Shown here piece after piece: positions 6,243-12,675 of a stretch of 12,675 bases of DNA. Made by a program: the position numbers and the translations under genes. The stretch is from NCBI GenBank assembly GCA_964472315.1, contig CAYYJS010000077.1:1-12675 (forward strand), in the 5' to 3' direction. Within the stretch, counting starts at the first letter, position 1, and every line of letters begins with the position of its first letter. A model generated the notes under the pieces. It searched no databases and was not told the DNA's origin. It was given only the letters and a program-made list of their open reading frames with translations. The DNA comes from CAYYJS01 sp964472315. GTDB lineage: Bacteria > Verrucomicrobiota > Kiritimatiellia > UBA8416.

Positions 6243-7801
6243 GTCCGCACCTCGCGGCAGGGCTTGCCCGTCAGCGCGGCGATCCTGCTCCCGAACCGCG
6301 CCATCGCGCGCCGTTCCGGTTCGCCCACGTGGTAGCGGATGCGCTGCGTGAGGTAGTCCATGCACGCGTCCACCGGCAGACCGAGAGGCTCCGCGTACCG
6401 CGCGGCGATCGACGACAGGACCCCCGATCCGACGCGCAGCGACTCATGCGTCCGGACGATCAACTCGGCCGCGCGGGGGTTCGCCGTCCGATACGCCCAG
6501 ACGGCGAACACAAACGGCAGCCCGGTCATGCGCTTCCACTGCTCGCCCAGGTCCAACACCAGCTCGCTCCCGACGGGCCTCGCCAACGCCCGGTCGCCGA
6601 TCACCACTTCCGCGTCGCAATCCCCGCCGCCTTGCGCGCGCGCCACCCCGACCGCGGCGGCGGACCCGAGCTGGTCCCGCAGAACGAGCTGGGCGAGCAG
6701 ATTGGACGTGTGCGACGCGGGGTCGGCCGCGACGGCGCCGACCTCGGCCCACGGCCGGCGGCTGCACAGCAACACGCTGCGGACCGGACCGTCGGCGCAT
6801 ACCCCGATCCCCTCGACCATGCTCAGCTCGGGCGTGAACAGATAGTCCACAACCGGCACCAGTCCGATATCCGCATCGCCGCGCAGCACCAACTCCGCCA
6901 GCCGTGACGGCACGGCATGCCGCACGCGCGCCGCGCGCGTGTCGCGCAACCCTTCGGTCAGCGGCGCGGCGTTGAGATACGGCGCGGTCGCGAACACCAG
7001 CGGTCTCTCGCCGCAGCCCGCCCCGTCGGGACACGCGCCTGCCTGCGCGTCCGGCGCTCCCGTCGCCGCGCCTGCTTCCGGCCGCCGCGCGCTGAACACC
7101 GTCACGATGCCCCCCGTCAGCGGGCGCGCCGTCACATCGATCAGTCCCGCCGCGGCCAGTTCGTCGCGGATCCGCGCGGCCGGCGGAAAATGCGCAACCG
7201 ATGCCGCCAGGTAACGGTAGGCCGCGCCGCGCGCGAGCAGTCTCCCGATGGCCGGGATGACGACCGTACAATGCAGCGCATGCGCCAGACGCAGCACGCG
7301 CCCCGCCGGCCGCGTCAGTTCCAGCGCGACGATGCGACCACCGGGCCGCACGACACGCCGCATCTCGGCAAACGCCCCGCGCCGGTCGGTCAGGTTACGG
7401 ATGCAGAATCCGGAAATCACCCCATCGAACGCCGCCGCCGGATACGGCGCCGCCGCCGCATCGCCGGCAACGAACTCGGCCTGTCCCCGTGCGACCGCGC
7501 GAGCCAGGCGCCGTCGCGCCCGGTCGAGCATCGCAGACGAGGGATCGATGCCCGCCACGCTGGCGCCCGGTTCGCGCCGCAGCAGCGCGTCACACAACGC
7601 CCCGGTGCCGCACCCCACGTCCAGATAGCGCCCGCCGGCCACCGGCGCCAGCGCCGTCACCGCGCGACGCCGCCACGCGCAGTCCATGCCAAACGACATC
7701 AGGACGTTCATCAGGTCATAGCGCCCCGCAATCCCGTCGAACAGCCGACGGTTCATGTCGGCCGTCAACAGCGCATCGCCGGTTTGTTCGGACGCCGTCA
7801 T
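6239..7801 (-). CDS. menG-mqnA: Fused demethylmenaquinone methyltransferase (MenG/UbiE) - chorismate dehydratase (MqnA)
   Basis: This 520-residue protein joins two enzymes. Residues 1-240 are a UbiE/MenG methyltransferase: FDGIAGRYDLMNVLMSFG (21-38), SAM-binding DVGCGTG (61-67), CIRNLTDR (133-140) and RPGGRIVALELTRP (152-165). It would methylate demethylmenaquinone, the last step. A flexible Ala/Gly/Pro/Cys linker (about 241-265) leads to MqnA (about 266-514), recognised by APYLNAAPLTEGL (273-285), VPSRLAELVLRG (297-308), DGPVRSVLL (337-345) and LGEQWKRMTGLPFVFAVWA (418-436). MqnA removes water from chorismate to give 3-enolpyruvylbenzoate, the first committed step. The ATG at 7801 is 5 bases after the ubiD stop; an upstream start at 8008 would lie inside ubiD and add unrelated sequence. 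No stop occurs in the linker. A GTG at codon 269, preceded by GAGAG, could also give free MqnA. The domain assignment is secure. Confidence 0.93.
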   Translation of the reverse strand: MTASEQTGDALLTADMNRRLFDGIAGRYDLMNVLMSFGMDCAWRRRAVTALAPVAGGRYLDVGCGTGALCDALLRREPGASVAGIDPSSAMLDRARRRLARAVARGQAEFVAGDAAAAPYPAAAFDGVISGFCIRNLTDRRGAFAEMRRVVRPGGRIVALELTRPAGRVLRLAHALHCTVVIPAIGRLLARGAAYRYLAASVAHFPPAARIRDELAAAGLIDVTARPLTGGIVTVFSARRPEAGAATGAPDAQAGACPDGAGCGERPLVFATAPYLNAAPLTEGLRDTRAARVRHAVPSRLAELVLRGDADIGLVPVVDYLFTPELSMVEGIGVCADGPVRSVLLCSRRPWAEVGAVAADPASHTSNLLAQLVLRDQLGSAAAVGVARAQGGGDCDAEVVIGDRALARPVGSELVLDLGEQWKRMTGLPFVFAVWAYRTANPRAAELIVRTHESLRVGSGVLSSIAARYAEPLGLPVDACMDYLTQRIRYHVGEPERRAMARFGSRIAALTGKPCREVRT

Positions 7802-7806
7802 GTCGT

Positions 7807-9579
7807 TTACCCGGGAATCCCGTAGGCGCCCCAGTTGCGCGACACACGGGCCTCGACCTCGGGGTCGAATGCCACCGGCTCTCGGTAACCCGGCTTCCAC
7901 GTGGCATCGATGGCGATGGGCGGATGCAGGATCATCCGGTTGCCCGCCGCTTCGCGGCGCGCCGGGTGCACATCCACCAGCGGATCGAAGCGCGTGAACC
8001 ACCCCCACAGGACAAGACGCGCATCATCGAGCGGCACGTCGGGCGAGACCAGAACATGCAGCAGGTACGCTCCCGTGCTCGGGTGTCGGCACAACGCCTC
8101 GCGCACGCCCGCGCGGTCGCCGCCCGCGCGGACCTGCGCGACAACCACGCCCTCGCCGGGCGCGGCCATGCCGAGGATATCCGGATGCACCCGCTCCGCC
8201 GGCAGCGGCGGCGGCGGCGCCGTCCGCACCGGACCGTCGGGACCGGGTGTCGCCAACAGGATCAGCCGGCTCCCCGTGTTCATGGCCGGTCCCGTGAAAT
8301 CGAGCGTATCCTGCGCGGTGGGCGCAATCAGATGCAGGCCGTCGCTCGTATCGAGATGGCGCCACAGCGCGCGACTCACCGCCCGAAAATCGCGCACGTC
8401 CACGTCGGCATCGACCACCGCCAGCACCTTCGTCAGCGACAGTTGCGATTCGCCCAGTACGCTGAACGCGTGTTTAAGGGCCTCGCGTCGGTAGCGCTCT
8501 TTCACCGCCACCGCCGCGAACGGATGGAAACCCGTCTCCGGGTACGCCCACAGCGCGCGGATCGCGGGCTTGATGACCCGCAGCAGCGGGACCGCCAGCT
8601 CCTGCAGCGCTTCGCCGATGTGGTAGTCCTCCTGCGGCGGCTTGCCGACCACCGTCGCCGGATAAATGGCATCCCGGCGCGACAGCACGCGCGCGGCGCG
8701 AAACACGGGGAAGTCGGCGGCGTGCGAGTAGTGCCCGAGATGGTCCCCGAACGGCCCCTCGCGCCGCACGTCGCCGGGGCGCACCGTTCCTTCAATGACG
8801 AAATCGGCATCGGCCGGAATCCGGTGACCGCCCGGCCGGCGGATCGTGCGCAGGGGACAGCCCAATAGATACGCCGCCAGCAGAAATTCGTCCATATCCT
8901 CCGGCAGCGGCGCCGTGGCGGCGATCGTCAACGCCGGCGGGCCGCCCAGAAACACACTGACCGGCAACGGCCGTCCGATCTCGCAGGCCTTCGCGAAATG
9001 GAACCCGCCGCCCTTCGCAATCTGCCAATGCATCCCCGTCGATTCCGCGTCGTACCGCTGCATGCGGTAGATGCCGAGGTTCCCCTTGCCGGTCACGGGA
9101 TCGGCCGTGCGCACCAGCGGCAGCGTCAAGAACCGCCCGCCGTCGCGCGGCCAGCATTTCAGGCACGGCAGACGGTCCAGCGCCGCCGGTTCGTCCACGA
9201 CCGCCATCACCGGCCCCGTCGCCGTGTCGCGGCACCGCGCCCGGAACAGGCGACCCAGAAAGCCGCGCTCGCGCCACAGTGCCGATGGCGTGGGCGGCAG
9301 CAGCCGCTCGAACGCGGCGGCAAGCTCGGCGCCGATCTCGGCCGCCGGCCGGCCCAATGCCGCTTCGACCCGACCCGGTGTGCCATACGCGTTGGTCAGC
9401 ACCCGATACGGCGACCCCTTCACGCGCTCGAACAAGAGCGCCGGACCGCCGCCGGACGCGCGGACCCGGTGCTGGATCGCCGTAATCTCCTGGTCCGGAT
9501 CGACCTCGGCCGCGACGCGGACAAGCTCGCCCCGCCCTTCCAGCAGGCGTACGAATTCCCCGGTGTCCCGTGGCGTCAC
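7807..9579 (-). CDS. mqnL: UbiD-family prenylated-FMN decarboxylase (MqnL-type)
   Basis: This 590-residue protein belongs to the UbiD family, which uses prenylated FMN made by UbiX. In this operon it should decarboxylate the prenylated 1,4-dihydroxy-6-naphthoate intermediate. Visible family blocks are NLGIYRMQ (167-174, with R172 as the likely catalytic Arg), GGPPALTIAATAPLP (212-226), EGPFGDHLGHYS (274-285, with E274 and D279 completing the Glu-Arg-Asp set) and VVGKPPQEDYHIGEALQ (310-326). At 590 residues it is longer than E. coli UbiD (about 500) but within the range of the longer family members. The start is GTG at 9579: GGGAGG lies 7 bases upstream, and it overlaps the ubiX stop in a GTGA junction. 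The substrate is inferred from the operon. Confidence 0.92.
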   Translation of the reverse strand: MTPRDTGEFVRLLEGRGELVRVAAEVDPDQEITAIQHRVRASGGGPALLFERVKGSPYRVLTNAYGTPGRVEAALGRPAAEIGAELAAAFERLLPPTPSALWRERGFLGRLFRARCRDTATGPVMAVVDEPAALDRLPCLKCWPRDGGRFLTLPLVRTADPVTGKGNLGIYRMQRYDAESTGMHWQIAKGGGFHFAKACEIGRPLPVSVFLGGPPALTIAATAPLPEDMDEFLLAAYLLGCPLRTIRRPGGHRIPADADFVIEGTVRPGDVRREGPFGDHLGHYSHAADFPVFRAARVLSRRDAIYPATVVGKPPQEDYHIGEALQELAVPLLRVIKPAIRALWAYPETGFHPFAAVAVKERYRREALKHAFSVLGESQLSLTKVLAVVDADVDVRDFRAVSRALWRHLDTSDGLHLIAPTAQDTLDFTGPAMNTGSRLILLATPGPDGPVRTAPPPPLPAERVHPDILGMAAPGEGVVVAQVRAGGDRAGVREALCRHPSTGAYLLHVLVSPDVPLDDARLVLWGWFTRFDPLVDVHPARREAAGNRMILHPPIAIDATWKPGYREPVAFDPEVEARVSRNWGAYGIPG

Positions 9580-10148
9580 GCGCGGTCCTCCCAGGTCTCG
9601 GCGGCGCCGTGCCCCAACAGCGCCAGCACGCGATCGACGAAGTCGGTCAGCAGCGTGACCATGGTCACCGTCGCCGGATCGCGGCGCGCTTCCATGTAGA
9701 AGGGCGGCGACAGCGGCATCACGATGCCGCCCGCTTCACTCACGCGACGCGCGTTCTCGAAATCGATGGCGGTCCACGGCGTCTCGCGAACGCACAGAAT
9801 GAGGCGACGCCGCTCCTTGAGATGACAATGCGCCGCGCGCGTCAGCAGCGTATCGGCCATACCCGCGGCGATGCGCGCGAGCGAATGCGTGGTGCACGGC
9901 AGCACCACCATGCCCACCGTCGGCACCGAGCCGGATGCGATCGGCGCAAACAGGTCCTCATCGTCGTAGACGACCGCCGCCGCCTTCTCCAACTCGGACA
10001 TATCGCCGCACTCGTGCGCATAGACGGCGCGGCCCTGGCGGCTTGCCACAAGCGCGACCGGCCACGGCGAGCGCGCCATGAACAGGCGCGCCGCATAGGC
10101 TCCGGTCGCCCCGGTTACACCCAGGATCAGTCTGGCTTCGCTTTTCAT
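9576..10148 (-). CDS. ubiX: Flavin prenyltransferase UbiX (MqnM role)
   Basis: This 190-residue protein is the usual size for UbiX. The Rossmann-like loop GVTGATGAYAARLF (10-23) binds flavin. VLPCTTHSLARIAAG (82-96) and HLKERRRLILCVRETP (109-124) are the family core, and PPFY (148-151) carries the conserved Tyr. UbiX attaches a dimethylallyl group to FMN, making the cofactor for UbiD. It lies directly before ubiD with a 4-base overlap, so cofactor and enzyme are made together. The ATG at 10148 is one base after the stop of the mqnB-mqnP gene; no strong ribosome-binding site is seen, so translation probably depends on re-initiation. Confidence 0.95.
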   Translation of the reverse strand: MKSEARLILGVTGATGAYAARLFMARSPWPVALVASRQGRAVYAHECGDMSELEKAAAVVYDDEDLFAPIASGSVPTVGMVVLPCTTHSLARIAAGMADTLLTRAAHCHLKERRRLILCVRETPWTAIDFENARRVSEAGGIVMPLSPPFYMEARRDPATVTMVTLLTDFVDRVLALLGHGAAETWEDRA

Positions 10149-10149
10149 G

Positions 10150-11625
10150 TCATACGATCACGACGGCCGCCGCCGCCGCGCTTGCGATGGCCGACAACGG
10201 GAAGAACCGTGTCGGCAGCGGAATCCGCGGACTATATGCCAGCGCCATGGTCACCCCCGCCACCGCCAGCGCAACGCCCGCCGCCATGCCCATTCCCGTC
10301 GCACGCCACACGCCATGCAGCAGCGCGAACGCACCCGCATGGACCGCCGCCGCGACCATCTGCGCGCCGCGCGACCCCAGCGCGGCGGGTATGCTGCGCA
10401 CGCCGCTCGCACGGTCGGCCTCGATATCCTGCAACGCGTAGACGATATCGAAACCGGCGATCCAAAGGAACGCGAATCCGGCCAGCATCCAGATTGCCCC
10501 ATCGACCGGCAGTTGCCCGGACACGGCAATGAAGGCGCCCAACGGCGCCGCCGCCAGGCACAATCCGATCCCGAAGTGACAGCATGCGGTAAACCGCTTG
10601 AGCAGCGCGTAGGCCGTCAACGGCAGCAGGGGCAACGGGGCGAGCGTGAGACACAACGGCCCGAGTGCGGCGCAACCCGCCAGGTAGACCGCGAGTCCGG
10701 CCGCCGCCACGAGATAGCCCTGCCGCGGCGATAGCCTCCCGCTCGGCAGGTCGCGTCCCGCGGTACGGGGATTCCGCGCGTCGAGGTCGCGGTCGAGGAT
10801 GCGGTTCATCGCCATGCCGAACGTCCGCCCCCCGACACCGACGACGGCAATCAGCGCCAAGGCCCGCCACGACGGCAGGCGCCCGTCGGCGCCCAGCCAG
10901 CCCCCGGCCAGCAGCAACGGCAGGCTGAACACCGTATGTTCGATCCGCGTGAAGCCTGCCAGGCGACGGAGCAACCCGCGCCCCGCACCGGGCGCGTCGG
11001 CGGGCTTCGCCACCATCGGCGCCAAGCGGGGAAGGTCGCGCACCACCCGCTCCGCCAACCGCCGCGCCACCGGCTCCAGATTCCGCCGCAGCGCCGCGCG
11101 ACTGCCGTCGCGGGCATCGTCGCTGACGCCCTTGATCAACCGACAGGCGACTCCCAGCGCGGCGCATTCATCCAGCACGGCCGCCCCCTCCATGTCCACC
11201 ACGTCGCCGACCGCGGCCAGCGCGGCGCGGCGTTCCGTGCCGAACAACGGTTCGGTCACGGTCACGAGCCTCGCGCATGGCAGGTCCGGCCAGGGCTCGG
11301 CCCGCACCGTCGCCGCGGCCTCCGCGCCGGACGCGGTCTCGACCATGACCAATCCGACGGTGTAGATATCGCCGGGCCGCATGTCCGCACCCAAGCCGCC
11401 GCAAACACCGACGTTGAGGACGGCACGCGCGCCATGCGTCTCCACGAGACGGCGACAGGCCGCCCGCGCCGCGACCATGCCCATTCCGCTGATTGCGACC
11501 AGGGCCGATACGCCGGCGGCGCGACTCCGAAACACGCGGCACGGGCCGTCATCCACGGCTGACACCCGCAGCCGATCGAGCAGCGGACGCGCCTCGGCTT
11601 CGGTCGCGTAGAGCACCGCGATCAT
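10150..11625 (-). CDS. mqnB-mqnP: Fused futalosine-type nucleosidase (MqnB) - UbiA prenyltransferase (MqnP)
   Basis: This 491-residue protein joins a soluble nucleosidase to a membrane prenyltransferase. Residues 1 to about 200 are a PNP/MTAN-fold hydrolase: YATEAEARPLL (6-16, with E9 or E11 as the likely water-activating Glu), NVGVCGGL (71-78), VDMEGAAV (143-150, with E146 in the ribose-binding position) and GVSDDA (166-171, with D169 as the likely catalytic acid). It should release the base from futalosine or aminodeoxyfutalosine. After a short linker, residues about 216-491 are a UbiA-type enzyme with multiple membrane helices and both Asp-rich motifs: NRILDRDLDARNPRTAGRDLP (274-294) and DIVYALQDIEADRASGVRSIP (393-413). 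It would prenylate dihydroxynaphthoate. The ATG at 11625 overlaps the mqnD stop (ATGA). No stop or restart is seen at the junction. Whether the nucleosidase prefers the amino or hypoxanthine substrate is not decidable from sequence. Confidence 0.92.
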   Translation of the reverse strand: MIAVLYATEAEARPLLDRLRVSAVDDGPCRVFRSRAAGVSALVAISGMGMVAARAACRRLVETHGARAVLNVGVCGGLGADMRPGDIYTVGLVMVETASGAEAAATVRAEPWPDLPCARLVTVTEPLFGTERRAALAAVGDVVDMEGAAVLDECAALGVACRLIKGVSDDARDGSRAALRRNLEPVARRLAERVVRDLPRLAPMVAKPADAPGAGRGLLRRLAGFTRIEHTVFSLPLLLAGGWLGADGRLPSWRALALIAVVGVGGRTFGMAMNRILDRDLDARNPRTAGRDLPSGRLSPRQGYLVAAAGLAVYLAGCAALGPLCLTLAPLPLLPLTAYALLKRFTACCHFGIGLCLAAAPLGAFIAVSGQLPVDGAIWMLAGFAFLWIAGFDIVYALQDIEADRASGVRSIPAALGSRGAQMVAAAVHAGAFALLHGVWRATGMGMAAGVALAVAGVTMALAYSPRIPLPTRFFPLSAIASAAAAAVVIV

Positions 11626-12443
11626 AGTTCGGGCACCATCCCGACGGCCATCGCGGCCAGGCGATCCACCGCGGCGCGTCCCTGTTCGCCCAGCGACAGA
11701 CTGAAGTCATTCACGAATGTGGCCACATGCGACGCCAACACGGACGGATCCAATTCACGGGCATGCGCGGCCACATAGCCGCGCGTGCTCTCCGGATCGC
11801 GCCGGGCGGCTTGGATGGACGCGCGGATCAGCGCGTCGACTTCGCGGCGCACGTCGGCGTCGAGCGAGCGGCGGGCGACGATGCCGCCCAGCGGCACGGG
11901 CAGACCGGTTTCGCTTTCCCACCACGCGCCCAGGTCCACCAGCGCGACGAGCCCGGCCTGGCGATACACGAACCGGCTTTCGTGGATGATCACTCCGGCG
12001 TCCACCTCCCCGGAGCACACCGCCGACAGGATCCGGTCATACGGCAGGAACACCAGCTCGCCGGCGTCGGGCCGCCACAGGTGCAACAGCAGGTTCGCCG
12101 TGGTCAGCGCGCCGGGAACCGCGATGCGGACGCGGACGCGATCGTCCAGCGCATCCGCCCGCCGCGCCACCAGCAATGGCCCGCAACCGAACCCGAGCGC
12201 GGCGCCGGCATCGAGCAGCGTGTAGCGGTCGCGGGCCCGCAACCACGCATGGAACGACACCTTGGAAACGTCGACCTCGCCGGCCAGCACACGGCCGTTG
12301 AGGGTCTCGACATCCGCCAACCGGATATCGAAACCGACCCGCGGCGACACCACCCGACCGTCCGCGATCGCGCAGAACATGAACGTATCGTTCGGACACG
12401 GCGAGTAGGCCAGCGAGAGCATGTGTTTCGCGTTCATGGTCAT
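11622..12443 (-). CDS. mqnD: 1,4-dihydroxy-6-naphthoate synthase MqnD
   Basis: This 273-residue protein has a periplasmic-binding-protein-like fold and acts in the cytoplasm; no signal peptide is seen. The signature YSPCPNDTFMF (13-23) near the N-terminus, DVSKVSFHAW (58-67) and VIIHESRF (151-158) with the catalytic His at 154 identify MqnD. It converts cyclic dehypoxanthine futalosine to 1,4-dihydroxy-6-naphthoate. The ATG at 12443 is chosen because GAGG lies 8 bases before it; ATGs at 12437 and 12422 are also possible. An upstream in-frame start at 12602 would add about 50 residues without family resemblance. This is the first gene of the six-gene operon and overlaps mqnB-mqnP by 4 bases. 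Confidence 0.95.
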   Translation of the reverse strand: MTMNAKHMLSLAYSPCPNDTFMFCAIADGRVVSPRVGFDIRLADVETLNGRVLAGEVDVSKVSFHAWLRARDRYTLLDAGAALGFGCGPLLVARRADALDDRVRVRIAVPGALTTANLLLHLWRPDAGELVFLPYDRILSAVCSGEVDAGVIIHESRFVYRQAGLVALVDLGAWWESETGLPVPLGGIVARRSLDADVRREVDALIRASIQAARRDPESTRGYVAAHARELDPSVLASHVATFVNDFSLSLGEQGRAAVDRLAAMAVGMVPEL

Positions 12444-12515
12444 GGACAGCGCCTCTGGTCCGTTGATCGGTTTCGCGGAAACCACGTCCGCCGCCATCCG
12501 TCTCGGCGCGCGGCA

Positions 12516-12544
12516 ACGATGGCAAATCCGACGCCGCGACACAA
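12516..12544 (-). promoter_or_regulatory. Weak candidate promoter of the menaquinone operon, in the 214-base leader region
   Basis: The stretch 12444-12657 holds no convincing gene. On the minus strand TTGTGT (12539-12544) and CATCGT (12516-12521) are 17 bases apart and about 70 bases before the mqnD start. Both boxes match the sigma-70 consensus only half way, so the exact site is a guess. The operon promoter must nevertheless lie in this stretch or beyond the window edge. No riboswitch or known operator was recognised. Confidence 0.2.
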
Positions 12545-12657
12545 CCCCGCATTGCGCAAAGGAATGAACAACGCGTCGAATCGTCCCAAGCGTCCTGCAC
12601 ACGGTCTACACCCACACCGCGTGCGGGCGCATTTGCGATTCGGTGCATCCCTGGAGC

Positions 12658-12674
12658 GCGGGCGTCCCGCCCGC
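12658..12674. repeat. GC-only inverted repeat at the window edge
   Basis: The two 7-base arms GCGGGCG (12658-12664) and CGCCCGC (12668-12674) pair perfectly around a 3-base loop. The surrounding string, GGAGCGCGGGCGTCCCGCC, resembles short palindromic intergenic repeats that I recall from high-GC environmental bacteria; this is from memory and untested. There is no T-tract. It could be a terminator for a gene beyond the edge, or one unit of a dispersed repeat cut off by the window. Confidence 0.5.
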
Positions 12675-12675
12675 T

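Noticed and set aside
4008..6335. Plus-strand open frame of 775 codons opposite mqnEC
   Set aside because: It is antisense to a gene with clear family motifs, its translation is rich in Arg, His, Pro and Gln with no recognisable domain, and such long mirror frames are common opposite GC-rich genes.
7489..8868. Plus-strand open frame of 459 codons opposite ubiD and menG
   Set aside because: Low-complexity, arginine-rich translation and complete overlap with two well-supported minus-strand genes.
7807..10148. Ubiquinone biosynthesis assignment for the UbiD, UbiX and UbiA members
   Set aside because: All neighbours are futalosine-pathway genes and no ubiquinone hydroxylase is present, so the menaquinone role is the better reading.
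12037..12648. Minus-strand open frame of 203 codons overlapping mqnD and its upstream region
   Set aside because: It lies out of frame over mqnD, which has the catalytic motifs, and lacks any recognisable domain.

Overview
This is a GC-rich bacterial window with very dense coding. It holds ten protein genes and one truncated tRNA. The gene content points to an anaerobe or respiratory microaerophile. It makes menaquinone by the futalosine (Mqn) route and very probably makes homocysteine directly from aspartate semialdehyde and sulfide, using the DUF39 / NIL-ferredoxin / UPF0280 proteins known from methanogens and sulfate reducers. The sequence alone does not fix the phylum; a planctomycete/verrucomicrobial-type or deltaproteobacterial-type lineage would fit, and this is only an inference.

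Layout. Positions 1-62 (-) are the 5' part of a tRNA with a CAU anticodon, cut by the window edge. Positions 63-195 are a divergent intergenic region carrying a perfect 16-base tandem direct repeat and weak promoter-like boxes. Positions 196-2511 (+) are a tight three-gene operon: DUF39 homocysteine synthase-like protein, NIL-domain two-cluster ferredoxin, and UPF0280 (ApbE-like) protein. Converging on it from the minus strand are a MarC-family membrane protein (2528-3112) and a TauE/SafE (TSUP) anion transporter (3233-4093).

Positions 4110-12443 (-) are the main feature: a six-gene futalosine menaquinone operon read in the order mqnD, mqnB-mqnP fusion, ubiX, ubiD (mqnL), menG-mqnA fusion, mqnE-mqnC fusion. 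Neighbouring genes overlap by 4 bases (ATGA or GTGA) or are 1-5 bases apart. Three of the six ORFs are two-enzyme fusions, so six polypeptides carry nine activities. These run from chorismate (MqnA) through aminodeoxyfutalosine (MqnE), nucleoside cleavage (MqnB), radical cyclisation (MqnC), dihydroxynaphthoate release (MqnD), prenylation (MqnP/UbiA) and decarboxylation (UbiD with UbiX flavin) to methylation (MenG). The only expected steps not encoded here are a separate aminofutalosine deaminase, which is dispensable if the nucleosidase acts directly on aminodeoxyfutalosine, and a polyprenyl diphosphate synthase. The TSUP gene follows 16 bases after mqnEC and may be co-transcribed.

The most unusual content is the set of three fusions: two radical-SAM paralogues joined head to tail (as in actinobacterial FbiC), the first and last enzymes of the pathway joined in one chain, and a soluble nucleosidase tethered to a membrane prenyltransferase. 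No rRNA, CRISPR array, insertion sequence or phage gene was seen.
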